The position numbers and the translations under genes were made by a program. A DNA stretch of 64,000 bases from Aquipseudomonas guryensis (GTDB lineage: Bacteria; Pseudomonadota; Gammaproteobacteria; Pseudomonadales; Pseudomonadaceae): NCBI RefSeq assembly GCF_014164785.1, contig NZ_JACJFN010000001.1:434001-498000 (forward strand), in the 5' to 3' direction. Shown here piece after piece: positions 39,666 through 48,785 of the stretch (position 1 is the first letter of the stretch; the number at the start of each line of letters is the position of its first letter). The notes beneath the pieces are model-generated. The model searched no databases and had not been told where the DNA came from. It saw nothing but the letters and a program-made list of their open reading frames with translations.

Positions 39666-42600
39666 TCAACTGGCCCGGGCGAACTCCGGCGGAATCACGC
39701 AGAGCGAGGCCGGCAGGTGTATCAGGGTGGTGAAGCCACGGTAGTCGGCGCCTTCATCACCGGCATCAAGCTTGATCTCGATGCTGCCGCCCTCGGATTC
39801 GAGGAACTCGCGCACCGCATCCATGCCGACACCGCGTCCGGATACTTCGGTGACTTCATCGGCGGTGGAGAAGCCGGAAGTGAAGATCAGGTTGGCGATC
39901 TCGCTGGCCGCAGGACGCGCCGCATCGGCCGGGTACAGCCCCATGCCGACGGCCTTGGCGAATATCTTGCCCAAGGCAATGCCACGCCCATCGTCGCGCA
40001 CCACGAAACTGACTGCACCGTCGTCTTCCACCGCATCGATGCGGATACTGCCCCGCTCGGCCTTGCCCTTCGCGCGACGCTCGGCCGGCGCTTCGATGCC
40101 GTGGTCCACAGCGTTGCGCAACACATGCATAAAGATATTGTTGAGCATGCCGTGTGCGGCCTTGCGCGTGTAGATATCGTGATCCTCGATCACCACCAGC
40201 GGTGCCGGCTTGCCCAGTTCCTCCGCCAGCGACTGCACCGACTTGAGCACATCGGCAATCACCGACTCCAGTGGCTCGGCATCGATGGCTGCCAGGGAGT
40301 GGTAGGTATCACGCACGATGCTGATCACATTGGCCGGCAGTTCGGTATCGGACAGCGCAGCAATGCTCTCCAGCAGGCGGCTGATCTGCTCCCGGTCGAC
40401 CCGCGCGCCTGCGATGCCCTGCTTGCCATCACGGCCCAGCTTGTCCTTGAAGATGCTGCTATAGACCTTGATCGCCTGCTCGGCGAAGGCCAGCTCGCTC
40501 AACAATTCCTGAGGCTGCCACTGCATGTCCTCGTTCTTGCGCAGCTGGTCGTAGGTATTTTCGATGCGGTGCACCGTATCAGTGATGTGCTTGAGGCCAT
40601 AGGTGCGGGCGTTACCCTTGACCGTATGGATGTTGCGGAACAGCTCGGCCAGCTTGCCGAGATCCTTCTGCTCGGTTTCCTCGATGATGGTCCGGCACTT
40701 GTCGACGAAGGACGTCGATCCCTCGATGAAGTCGCTGAACTTGTCGGCATCCACCGATAGGATCTCGCCGATCATCATCAGCTCCTGCTTCTGCCCCTCG
40801 GCCTCGGCCTGCAGCTCCTTCAGCGCGGTGACATCGCGCACGGTGACCATCAGTTTGGTGATCACGTCCTGATCATCGATGATCGGATCCCAGTCCAGCT
40901 CGATCAGCTTGTTCGGCTTGTCGCTGAACTCCAGGGTCAACTCGGTCACCAGCAGGTGCGAGTTGAACTCGTACATCATCGCGTCTTCGCCGACGATGGA
41001 CGCCACCGCGGTGGAGGCCGCATCGATGACGTCGGCGCTCAGGGTCGAGCGCCTGAACATGAAGTCGACGAAGTTGCGGTTGGCGATTTCCTTGGTCTCG
41101 AAGATGGTCTCCAGGTACGCCGCATATTCGGGATGGATCAGGCCGCCATCGACGATGGTGAACAGGCCCTGGTGCATGTTGGAGAACATGTTGGCGATGT
41201 CTTCGTTCTTCTGCTTCAGCGCCGCCGTACGCTCCTCGACCTTGCGCTCCAGCGTGCGATTATGTTCCTCGATCACCTCAACCATGCGGATGTTCTTGAT
41301 GGTGGTGACCAGGGAACGCGCCACCGAGGCGACGAACTCATAGTCGCTGTCGGCGAAGGCCACCTTGTTCACTTCGCCGGAGAAGTTCATCACACCGATC
41401 AGGATGTCCTTGTCGACCAGCGGTACGCAGAGCAGGGCCTTGGCTTTCTCGCCCTCACCGCCGACATAGGACGGGTCGCGACTGGTGTCCGGTACGAACA
41501 GTGCCTGCTTGGAGGCGGCCGCACGGCCGATCACGCCCTCGCCCATGGTGAAGGTGATCGCCGACGGTGCGCCGTCCATCTGCTTGGGCGGCAGGAAGGC
41601 TTTCGCCTCCAGCTCGTTGTCCTTGTTGAACAGGTAGACCGAGCCGCGCTCGATGCCGATCTTCTCGTACATGGCATGCAGCACCAGCTCCAGCGCCGTG
41701 TCCTGGTCGCGCGCAGCCGCCAGGGTGCCGCCGATGCCGTTGAGCTTGGCCAGGTCAATCATCTTCTTGCGAATGGCCAGGCGCATGGAGTTGAAGTTCT
41801 GCGTCGCCAGACCCAGCAGGATGATCAGGATCACGATGGTGCTCTTGAAGCCGAAGCTGACGCTATCGCCCAGCTCGGCTTGCAGGCGATTGAACTGGGC
41901 GTCTGCAGACACCAGAACCTCATCCAGCCCCGCCACCGACTTCTCTACCGCTACCTTGGAAGCACTCAATTGCTCGCGGGCGGTTTGCGCCTGGGTCAGT
42001 TGTTCGCGCTTGTAGTCGACCAGGTTGGGCTGGGCCTTGAGCCTTGCACGCAGGGCTTCGACGCTGCTCTGGGCGGTGCCGATGATGTCGGCGTCATCCA
42101 TCGGCTGGAACAGGGGAATGGCTTTGTCGAACCAGAACATCGCCCCATTGATGATGAATTCGAAGTCGTCCTGAGCGCTATCCAGACGCTCGAGATCCTC
42201 ACCGTTCTGGATTTCCTGGGCCGCCTTGGCCACACCTGCCATCAGAGCATCGGCCTGGTTGGCAAAGCCCTGGGCCAGGCTCAGATCCTTTTCCAGCGCC
42301 CGACTCGGGGCGCGGAAGTTGACGATTTCGAGGAAGGCGAAACCAACGTCGTCGGAGCGCTCCATGACCACGCCGACTTCATCCTCGACCTGTTGCTTGG
42401 CGATCAGCACGGCCAGTTTGGCGTCGAACATCTTGCGCACGGCGACGGTGTAGGTTTCGTAGTTGCTCTTGATGTCGGCGACCAGGGCAGCACGCTGCGG
42501 GTCGGCCTGGGCCAGGGTCTCGAGGGTCTTGAAGCCCTCGGCGAACTCGGTGGCGCCTTTTTCGAAGTCATCGCGATAGGGGCGGATGTCTTCTTCGCTC

Positions 42601-42827
42601 AGCGCGTTGAAACCCAGCGCACTGAGGTTGGCCAGCTTCAACAGGCGAATCTGCACCTTGTTGACCTCGCTGACCACCGGAACGGCCGTTTCGTGAACGC
42701 GCTCGTTGGAACTGCTGATGTCGCTAAGAGTCCACAGGGACATTGCGCCAGAGATGGTCAACAACAGCAGGATGACGGCGAACCCAAAGGCTACCTTCTG
42801 ATTGAAACTGAGCTTGAGCGTTGGCAT
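39666..42827 (-). CDS. Membrane CheA-like hybrid kinase (4-helix sensor, GAF, PAS-like, HPt, HATPase)
   Basis: The 1053-residue protein has a membrane helix at about 11-33, a periplasmic helical domain of about 290 residues, a second helix at about 327-344, a GAF domain (370-510), a coiled coil (515-545), a PAS-like region (548-670), an HPt domain with phospho-accepting His734 (RNIHTVKGNA) and a CheA-type ATPase with N box HVLRNAVDHGIE (901-912), DDGRGI (945-950) and GRGVGMD (997-1003). There is no CheA P3 dimerisation or CheW-like regulatory domain, and no receiver. Sensor and kinase are thus one chain. It is the last gene of a five-gene operon. Ligand and output are unknown. Confidence 0.88.
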   Translation of the reverse strand: MPTLKLSFNQKVAFGFAVILLLLTISGAMSLWTLSDISSSNERVHETAVPVVSEVNKVQIRLLKLANLSALGFNALSEEDIRPYRDDFEKGATEFAEGFKTLETLAQADPQRAALVADIKSNYETYTVAVRKMFDAKLAVLIAKQQVEDEVGVVMERSDDVGFAFLEIVNFRAPSRALEKDLSLAQGFANQADALMAGVAKAAQEIQNGEDLERLDSAQDDFEFIINGAMFWFDKAIPLFQPMDDADIIGTAQSSVEALRARLKAQPNLVDYKREQLTQAQTAREQLSASKVAVEKSVAGLDEVLVSADAQFNRLQAELGDSVSFGFKSTIVILIILLGLATQNFNSMRLAIRKKMIDLAKLNGIGGTLAAARDQDTALELVLHAMYEKIGIERGSVYLFNKDNELEAKAFLPPKQMDGAPSAITFTMGEGVIGRAAASKQALFVPDTSRDPSYVGGEGEKAKALLCVPLVDKDILIGVMNFSGEVNKVAFADSDYEFVASVARSLVTTIKNIRMVEVIEEHNRTLERKVEERTAALKQKNEDIANMFSNMHQGLFTIVDGGLIHPEYAAYLETIFETKEIANRNFVDFMFRRSTLSADVIDAASTAVASIVGEDAMMYEFNSHLLVTELTLEFSDKPNKLIELDWDPIIDDQDVITKLMVTVRDVTALKELQAEAEGQKQELMMIGEILSVDADKFSDFIEGSTSFVDKCRTIIEETEQKDLGKLAELFRNIHTVKGNARTYGLKHITDTVHRIENTYDQLRKNEDMQWQPQELLSELAFAEQAIKVYSSIFKDKLGRDGKQGIAGARVDREQISRLLESIAALSDTELPANVISIVRDTYHSLAAIDAEPLESVIADVLKSVQSLAEELGKPAPLVVIEDHDIYTRKAAHGMLNNIFMHVLRNAVDHGIEAPAERRAKGKAERGSIRIDAVEDDGAVSFVVRDDGRGIALGKIFAKAVGMGLYPADAARPAASEIANLIFTSGFSTADEVTEVSGRGVGMDAVREFLESEGGSIEIKLDAGDEGADYRGFTTLIHLPASLCVIPPEFARAS

Positions 42828-42934
42828 GCAATCACCATAGTGGACTCTTTATTTTTATATTCCAGCGATGAAGCTAGGCATCCTTATCGGCAGCCTATGA
42901 CCGATCAGCTACTTACAACGGCAGGCGTTGCGCC

Positions 42935-43303
42935 TTAACCGGCAACCAGTTTCTGAATCGCGCCCAGTGCATTGGCGCCGTTGAATGGTTTGACGATCCA
43001 ACCTTTGACACCCGCCGCCTTGCCGCGATTTTTCATGTTGGGGTCGTTCTCGGTGGTCAGCATGATGATGTTGACGGTCTGATTGCCCAGCTCGCTGCGC
43101 ACTTTCTCGGCCATGGTCAGGCCGTCCATGTTCGGCATGTTGACGTCCGAAATGACCAGCTTGATGGCCCGATCGGCCTTGAGCTTGGCCAGCCCGTCCT
43201 TACCGTCGACTGCGGTTTCCACCGTGAAATTGTTGGACTTGAGGAATGCGGCCACTTCATTGCGGATCGCGGCGCTGTCATCTACTACGAGTATTTGTGC
43301 CAT
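42935..43303 (-). CDS. CheY-like single-domain response regulator
   Basis: This 122-residue receiver has a complete active site: Asp8/Asp9 (VVDDS), phospho-acceptor Asp53 (ISDVNMPNMDG), Thr83/Thr84 and Lys105 (IVKPF). There is no output domain, so it is CheY-like or a phosphate shuttle. It lies 107 nt before the kinase gene and is the likely phosphate acceptor from the kinase HPt. Confidence 0.93.
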   Translation of the reverse strand: MAQILVVDDSAAIRNEVAAFLKSNNFTVETAVDGKDGLAKLKADRAIKLVISDVNMPNMDGLTMAEKVRSELGNQTVNIIMLTTENDPNMKNRGKAAGVKGWIVKPFNGANALGAIQKLVAG

Positions 43304-43374
43304 TGGATTCAGCCTTACCTTTTCTATGCAGCCAAACTGCTATTAATCATCTTTTTGGCAGTACGGCAGTTGAC

Positions 43375-44367
43375 TCAGAACAATTCGAGGCAACCACTTT
43401 CAACCAAGTCTTCCACTTTGTTTTCGTCGGCCTGCAGGTACTCCTCAGGCGACCAGCGAATATTGAAAATGAATTTCTGGAACAGGGTGACCGGCGCCAA
43501 CTGGCCATGCACGTCACGCAGCGTGTACTTGAAGCACAGCTGCGAACGATCGGTGCCGAAGGAGATGTATTCCTTGTACTGGTTGACTGTGATCGGCACG
43601 CTGATGCGCGTGCTGTCATCGATGGTCGCCGGGTGCAGCGCCAGCAAGCGGGTTCTCAAGCCACCCCAGGCCAGGTTGGTGATTTCGCTGAGCATGCCCA
43701 TGACGTCGCGAAAATCCACGGCATGGCCATCGATAGCCGTGCGGCCAGCCTTGATCAGCTCGATCATCGGCTGCTCCTCGCTCTGCACCATCATGTAGCC
43801 GCTGAACCAGGGCGACTCGACCGGCAGCAGGCTAAGGATGTCGCCATAGGTGAGCTTGTCCTTCACCAGGTAAGGCAGCTCGTTGCTCACTTCGACGTCA
43901 CGAAAAAGCGCCGTCAGGGAACTGTGGGTAACTTCTTCGATGCGCCGAATCAGCGAGATGGGGTATTCGGTGTCGGCCAGGTACTGGTCGAGCAGCAGCT
44001 TGAGGGTTTCCGGACGCTCGATATCGTAGGCACCGGCCACGCAGGCGCGTTGCTCGGCGGGCAGGTCGTCCAGGTCGGTACGGCCGTCGCGGCGAATGAA
44101 GATCGGCAGCTCGCGGCGCAGCTGATGAACCCGCCGGGCCAGTTCGAAGCCACTGGCAATGCCCTCGGCACGGTCGACAAAACCCTCTGAAATCAGCACC
44201 GCCCCCAAGTCGATATTGGCTTCCAGCATCTTCATGGCCGAATGGTTGGCCTGTTTGAGGGCGATCAGACCCTGTTCGCTGCAAAAAGCCTTCAACTGAG
44301 TCTGGGCGACGGCAGCATCCTCGAAGATCAACACCTTGCTGACGAGCTGTTTCTCAAAACCGATCAT
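43375..44367 (-). CDS. Degenerate receiver fused to CheX-like phosphatase domain
   Basis: The 330-residue protein has a receiver-like domain at residues about 10-130 (KVLIFEDAAVAQ). At the phospho-acceptor place Asp is replaced by Glu61 (AVLISEGF), and the usual Lys-Pro is Arg118-Pro, so it is probably a locked pseudo-receiver. Residues about 135-310 are CheX/CheC-like, with the phosphatase signature ExxN as Glu228 and Asn231 (LSEITNLAWGG). The protein ends SGCLELF, like its neighbour. It may dephosphorylate the CheY-like protein encoded next. Confidence 0.78.
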   Translation of the reverse strand: MIGFEKQLVSKVLIFEDAAVAQTQLKAFCSEQGLIALKQANHSAMKMLEANIDLGAVLISEGFVDRAEGIASGFELARRVHQLRRELPIFIRRDGRTDLDDLPAEQRACVAGAYDIERPETLKLLLDQYLADTEYPISLIRRIEEVTHSSLTALFRDVEVSNELPYLVKDKLTYGDILSLLPVESPWFSGYMMVQSEEQPMIELIKAGRTAIDGHAVDFRDVMGMLSEITNLAWGGLRTRLLALHPATIDDSTRISVPITVNQYKEYISFGTDRSQLCFKYTLRDVHGQLAPVTLFQKFIFNIRWSPEEYLQADENKVEDLVESGCLELF

Positions 44368-44403
44368 ACGGACGCAACCCTCTTGTAATTGAAGTCGGGG
44401 CTT

Positions 44404-44994
44404 TTAAAACAGTTCCAGCTCTCCTGAGCTGTCGGCGGCGGCATCCATCTCGCTGACGTAGTCCTGATATGGCAACAGGGTAAAATCGCCTTCGTTGCGG
44501 GCGATCACCAGCGCGCTGGCGGCGAATAGCGAGGGCGCGCCGATGGCTGCCTGAGCGCGCACATGCACGCAGTGGGCAAGCTTGAGGTTGTCGAAGTTGA
44601 GGCTGGCGCTCTCCAGGAAGTTCGGCGTAGACATCCCCAGCGGCGGGCAGCTGCCTTGCAAGTGACGCTTGAACGTACCGCAGAAGCTGTTGCTCATTTC
44701 CATCAGGTAGTCGGTGTACACCGACTCCTCGAGGTCTTCGAGCTTGGTGTCAGTTGCCTCCGCCACGAAGGCGCGATTGGCCGCATCCATGGAATGATGC
44801 AGCAGGCACATGATCTTGAACTTGAACGAAGAAATGGTCAGGACGAGGCAGTGATCATGCCGCAGTTCATCCAGCGTCTCGACCTTGCTGGTGACCCAGG
44901 GCACGGCAGGCGCACAGGCCTTCAGGGTTTGCTCCAACGCCACCTGCAGCAACTTGTACAGCGTCGCATCGAGCTCGTAATTGGCTGTGCGCAT
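44404..44994 (-). CDS. CheX-like phosphatase-domain protein
   Basis: The 196-residue soluble protein shows the CheC/CheX/FliY phosphatase signature ExxN at Glu99 and Asn102, in DYLMEMSNSFCGTFKRHL, which aligns with the CheX motif ELGNMTAGKL. It ends SGELELF. It starts 3 nt after the receptor-like gene stop and precedes the pseudo-receiver gene by 36 nt. Its partner is probably the CheY-like protein. This call rests on the motif and context, not overall similarity. Confidence 0.72.
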   Translation of the reverse strand: MRTANYELDATLYKLLQVALEQTLKACAPAVPWVTSKVETLDELRHDHCLVLTISSFKFKIMCLLHHSMDAANRAFVAEATDTKLEDLEESVYTDYLMEMSNSFCGTFKRHLQGSCPPLGMSTPNFLESASLNFDNLKLAHCVHVRAQAAIGAPSLFAASALVIARNEGDFTLLPYQDYVSEMDAAADSSGELELF

Positions 44995-44997
44995 GGC

Positions 44998-45813
44998 TTA
45001 GTTGGCACCTTCCAGGGTCTGCCCGAGGCTACTGATCCGGCTCTGCACGCCATGAATGGCGGTCACGATCATATTGCCGCCGGCCTGCACATCCTGAAAC
45101 GCCAGGGTGGCAATCAGGGCGTTCTTGTTCAGGTTGGTGCGGTAGTCCTCGTTCAGCGTTTCGGCGCTGGTCGAGAGCTTGCGCACCTCATCGGCAACCA
45201 CCGCAAAGCCACGCCCGGACTCACCCGCACGCGCCGCCTCGATCGCCGCATTGAGCGACAGAATGGCGATCTGGCCGACGATGCCCTTAAAGTCGCCGAT
45301 CTGCTTCTGCATGATCTTGTTGTGGACCATGATGCCGTTCATGCCTTCATGCCAGCGATCGATGGTCGCGGTTATATCCAGCAACTCCTGCACCGAGGTT
45401 TCAATCTGCACCAGATTGCCGGCCATTTCCTGCAAGATGGCCTGACGTGCGCGCTGCAGATGGTCAATTTCCTGCTCCAGGGACTGGCGAGTCTGCTCGG
45501 ACTCCTGTTGCAGGGCATAGAGTTCCTGCTGGGCCTGCTGCTGGCTCTGCGCCAGGGTTTGCCGCAGTGCATCGAGTTCTTCGCGGCTCTGCTGCTGATG
45601 CTGCTCGAGCACCTCAGGCAACAGCATGTTGCGGCGCTGCGCTTCGCTGTCAGCCAGGGCCCGCTGTAAGGTCTCCAGCGCCCGCGCATGCCTGGTTTGC
45701 AGCAGCCAGAAGCCGACGCCAGCGACCAGCAATAACAAAACCAGGGTAATCACACCGAACGGGGAACTCTCCCCCGTGACGCTGGTGCCGGTAACGGCCA
45801 AGGTACCAACCAT
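44998..45813 (-). CDS. Receptor-like protein with MCP signalling hairpin, no sensor domain
   Basis: The product (271 residues from ATG 45813) has a short periplasmic start, one membrane helix ([19 protein letters not shown]), a long Gln/Glu-rich coiled coil, then the MCP hairpin [24 protein letters not shown] cut into parts. Upstream of that, the universal QTNLLALN tip reads QIAILSLN, altering the CheW/CheA contact. It has no HAMP or ligand domain. Other starts (45864, 45885) add residues but have no better ribosome site. It is the first gene of the operon. Confidence 0.8.
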   Translation of the reverse strand: MVGTLAVTGTSVTGESSPFGVITLVLLLLVAGVGFWLLQTRHARALETLQRALADSEAQRRNMLLPEVLEQHQQQSREELDALRQTLAQSQQQAQQELYALQQESEQTRQSLEQEIDHLQRARQAILQEMAGNLVQIETSVQELLDITATIDRWHEGMNGIMVHNKIMQKQIGDFKGIVGQIAILSLNAAIEAARAGESGRGFAVVADEVRKLSTSAETLNEDYRTNLNKNALIATLAFQDVQAGGNMIVTAIHGVQSRISSLGQTLEGAN

Positions 45814-46621
45814 GCTGTTCAATGGCTGGAGGCAGAAGCAGGGAGCGCTGAGCGACAACGACATAGATGATCTCGACAAATGCATTCAGTCACGTTCGGC
45901 GCAAACAACCGCCGACCACCCCAGCCTGACATCGCCCCTGTACCACCTGTGTCCTGCACCCTGAACGCCGGTTCAACGTGCGTGCCGCAACGGGGTCTGG
46001 CTGGCACCTCTACCGTTAGATATCTGCTCTTGGCAGACAAACTTGAACGGTGACATGTCGCGACGCCAAAACTGGCGCCAGAAATCTTTCACCCGAGCCT
46101 ACCCCTCGGCAAAAGCAAAAGCCATTAGCAAAATGGCAATCTGCCAGCATTTCTGCTCGATTTTTCGATCGCCCCCTGCCACTCAAGGCCATACCGACAA
46201 AGGGCCGCCCGTCGGCTCATATCAGCCAAGGCAGCCCTGAACGTATGAGCGATGGCCCCGAGCATGGCAAATGCTGCCGCGTATTCAGCGGCGCCAGCGC
46301 ACAGCCGGTTGGGGCCATGGCGCATATTCCACCTAGGCTCCCAGGGCGAAGACTGCACCTGTTGCTTCAACGTGCGCCGGAGGGCCTGAGCCAGGGCATG
46401 GCGGCCAGCCGCGAGTCGTACCGGATGACGCCAACTGCCTGATCCGCTCCACCTAGAAAGCGCCGCTAGCAAAACCGCCGAGGGCCTTGCTCGGCGAGCA
46501 GCGTTAAATCAAACGCTTGCTTGGATTGCGCTTTCCAGTTGCATTAGGCAGGATCAAGTCTGACCACTGGCACAGCATCTGCATTGCCAGCCACGCCACT
46601 CCACAAAAGCCGAGGCCCGCT
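45814..46621. other. Non-coding stretch upstream of the chemosensory-like operon
   Basis: About 0.75-0.8 kb lies between the operon's first gene and the GNAT gene. Short ORFs (for example 46050-46442 plus) show no recognisable family, signal or ribosome site. The base composition dips in GC around 46090-46170 (AAAGCAAAAGCCATTAGCAAAATGGC). It should hold divergent promoters for both flanking genes, but I can place none firmly. Confidence 0.5.
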
Positions 46622-47077
46622 ATGCGCATCGTCCAAGCCACCCTGGAGCATCTGGACCTGCTGACTCCGCTGTTCATCAAGTACCGTGAGTTCTATGGCG
46701 AGCTGCCGCTGCCGGACTCGTCGCGCAAGTTCCTGGAGAACCGCCTCAGCCGTAAGGAATCGGTGATCTACCTGGCCCTGGCCGATGACGAGGACAAGGC
46801 GCTCGGTTACTGCCAGCTGTTCCCCAGCTTCTCTTCGCTGTCGCTCAAGCGCGTGTGGATCCTCAACGACATCTTCGTTGCCGAAGACGCCCGCCGCATG
46901 TTGGTCGCCGACCGCCTGCTGCAGACCGCCAAGCAGATGGCCAAGAGCACCAATGCCGTGCGCATGCGCGTCGCCTCCAGCGTCAACTTCGAAACCGCAC
47001 ACAAAACCTACGAGTCGATCGGTTTCCGCGAGGACACCGAGTTCAAGAACTTCGTCCTCCCCCTCGACGAAGATTGA
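46622..47077 (+). CDS. GNAT family N-acetyltransferase
   Basis: This 151-residue protein has the GNAT fold: LGYCQLFPSFSSLSL, the strand-loop WILNDIFVAEDARRMLVADRLL with the acetyl-CoA loop region, and YESIGFREDTEF near the end. The pyrophosphate loop RRMLVA is a loose version of R/QxxGxA/G. The substrate is unknown. ATG 46622 is used; an in-frame upstream start would add 35 residues of non-conserved sequence. Confidence 0.87.
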   Translation: MRIVQATLEHLDLLTPLFIKYREFYGELPLPDSSRKFLENRLSRKESVIYLALADDEDKALGYCQLFPSFSSLSLKRVWILNDIFVAEDARRMLVADRLLQTAKQMAKSTNAVRMRVASSVNFETAHKTYESIGFREDTEFKNFVLPLDED

Positions 47078-47085
47078 GCCGCACA

Positions 47086-47108
47086 GCCCCCAGCGCAAGG
47101 CTGGGGGC
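47086..47108. terminator. Hairpin between convergent GNAT and pseudophosphatase/kinase genes
   Basis: GCCCCCAGC and GCTGGGGGC form a 9-bp stem with loop GCAAG, just after the GNAT stop and before the opposing stop at 47117. It likely serves both strands. Confidence 0.6.
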
Positions 47109-47116
47109 CGCTTCAC

Positions 47117-48667
47117 TCAGCGCCTGCGCCACAAGCGCCGCCAACGCCCCCGCCAGCCAGTTGCGCCTCGCGCGCCAGCTTCCTGCTCGAACAATTGCTG
47201 CAGGTTGAACTGTAATTCCGACAGCGCCTCGTAACGCTGCCCGGCCTGGGGCGCCAGCGCGCGGGCCAGCACGCCATCCCAGCCCTGCGGCACTGTCTCG
47301 AGCAGGCGCGCCAGCGGCACATAGCGACTGCCGTCATTGACCGCCGAACGCGCCGCTTCCGGCCATTGCCCACAGAGCAGCCAGTAGGCCAGCGCCGCAA
47401 CGGAAAACTGCTCAGCCCGCCCATCCACCGCCTCCGCTGCGCGTAGCTCCGGGGCCAGGGGCAAGGCCTCGGCCGGCAGCAGCTGGCGCGGCACACCCGG
47501 CAGGATCGCCGCCAGCTCCGGCAATAACAGCAAACGCCCCTGCTCGTTGAGCAGAATCTGCCGCGGGCTCAACCACAAGCCCTGCATGCCGCGGCGCTGC
47601 AGGGCGCGCACGGCATCGATCAGTTGCCCGAGCAGGGGCAACAGCGTGGCCGCATCCAGGTTGCCGCGCGCGCTCCGCCATTGGCTCAGGCTGCACATGT
47701 CCGCGCCTGGCGGTTCCAACAACAGATAGGCAAAGCGGCGTGGCTGACGGGGCGAAACAACCTGTGGCAGTGCCGCCAGGCTGCAACGGCGCAACACCCA
47801 CTCGCGCTGCCAGAAAGCCTCGTCGGCGGCACTCGCCGCCAACCACAGCAGCGCTTCGCGGCCATCCTCTGCGCACGCCTGAAACACTCGTCCAGCCGGG
47901 CCATAGGGACATTCGGCCTGTAGCAGCCAGCCATCAAGACGCATGCCGACCTGCGCCTGCACCACGCTCGGCAGGGGCTGACAACCCTCATGCGGCATCC
48001 CTGCGGGCAGGGCTTCCGGCAGCAGCAACACCGCCGCCCCCGGCGCCTGCAGCAGCGGTGACAGCGCCGTGCTTACGGCGTTGCCCGGCAAGTCCGCGCA
48101 AGCGGAGCGGAAAGCCTGCAGGTCCGCCACCTCGAACAGCGGCTGCGGCCCCAGGAGCAGGGCCGTACCCGCCTCGCTCGGCAAATGATGCTGCACCAGC
48201 GCCAGTTCGGCCTGCACCCCGAGATACTGCTCTGCACGCCCGACCAGGCTCTGCAAGACCCTTTGCTGATAGCGCAACAGGCCGATATTGCCGGCCTGCA
48301 GGAAGTGCACCTCGCCCGCCTGCACCAGCAATAGTCCGGCACTCAGCTCGCCAGGCGACGCATGCGCCTGGCGCTGACGATAGAGGCGCAGGTTCAGCGC
48401 GGACAGCACCTGGCGGGCAGCCTGGGTATCACTCCAGCCCTGCGGCGTGCAGAGGAAATCGGCGAACAGCGCGTCGAGCTGCTCCTCGAGAGCCTGCACC
48501 ACATCTGCGCACTGGCGAGCCCAGAGCAGTGCAACCAGCAACAGCGATGCATCACCCTGGCGAGAGTCGATCCAGGCTGCCCGACTGCGCGCGGCCTGGC
48601 CGGGCAGGTCAATGCCCTGGCCCAGCGCCAGGCCTACGATTGGCTGTTCTATCCACTGCAACGACAT
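47117..48667 (-). CDS. Degenerate PP2C phosphatase / protein kinase-like fusion
   Basis: The 516-residue protein has an N-terminal half with the rhythm of a PP2C phosphatase (VHFLQAGNIGLLRY resembles the GDSRxYL motif), but the metal-binding DG and D motifs are missing. The C-terminal half resembles a Ser/Thr kinase lobe (LGQLIDAVRALQRRGMQGLWLSPRQILLNEQG), yet HRDLKPxN reads GLWLSPRQ and no DFG is visible. Both halves therefore look catalytically dead, suggesting a scaffold or sensor. ATG 48667 has GGAG 8 nt upstream. It is divergent from mtfA. Confidence 0.68.
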   Translation of the reverse strand: MSLQWIEQPIVGLALGQGIDLPGQAARSRAAWIDSRQGDASLLLVALLWARQCADVVQALEEQLDALFADFLCTPQGWSDTQAARQVLSALNLRLYRQRQAHASPGELSAGLLLVQAGEVHFLQAGNIGLLRYQQRVLQSLVGRAEQYLGVQAELALVQHHLPSEAGTALLLGPQPLFEVADLQAFRSACADLPGNAVSTALSPLLQAPGAAVLLLPEALPAGMPHEGCQPLPSVVQAQVGMRLDGWLLQAECPYGPAGRVFQACAEDGREALLWLAASAADEAFWQREWVLRRCSLAALPQVVSPRQPRRFAYLLLEPPGADMCSLSQWRSARGNLDAATLLPLLGQLIDAVRALQRRGMQGLWLSPRQILLNEQGRLLLLPELAAILPGVPRQLLPAEALPLAPELRAAEAVDGRAEQFSVAALAYWLLCGQWPEAARSAVNDGSRYVPLARLLETVPQGWDGVLARALAPQAGQRYEALSELQFNLQQLFEQEAGARGATGWRGRWRRLWRRR

Positions 48668-48785
48668 CGCGCCGCTCCACCGCCAGGCTGATTCTGTTGC
48701 TCTGCAGCCTTTGTGCCGAGCGCCGACTTGCAGCTGCCGCAGAGGCTGCATAAGGTGGGCGCCCCAAGCCTACGAAACCTTATCC

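Noticed and set aside
40956..42938. 660-codon open frame on the plus strand
   Set aside because: It is antisense to the membrane kinase, which has clear domain motifs.
46050..46442. 130-codon plus-strand ORF in the gap after the chemosensory-like operon
   Set aside because: It has no ribosome site, no recognisable motif, and a composition like untranslated sequence.
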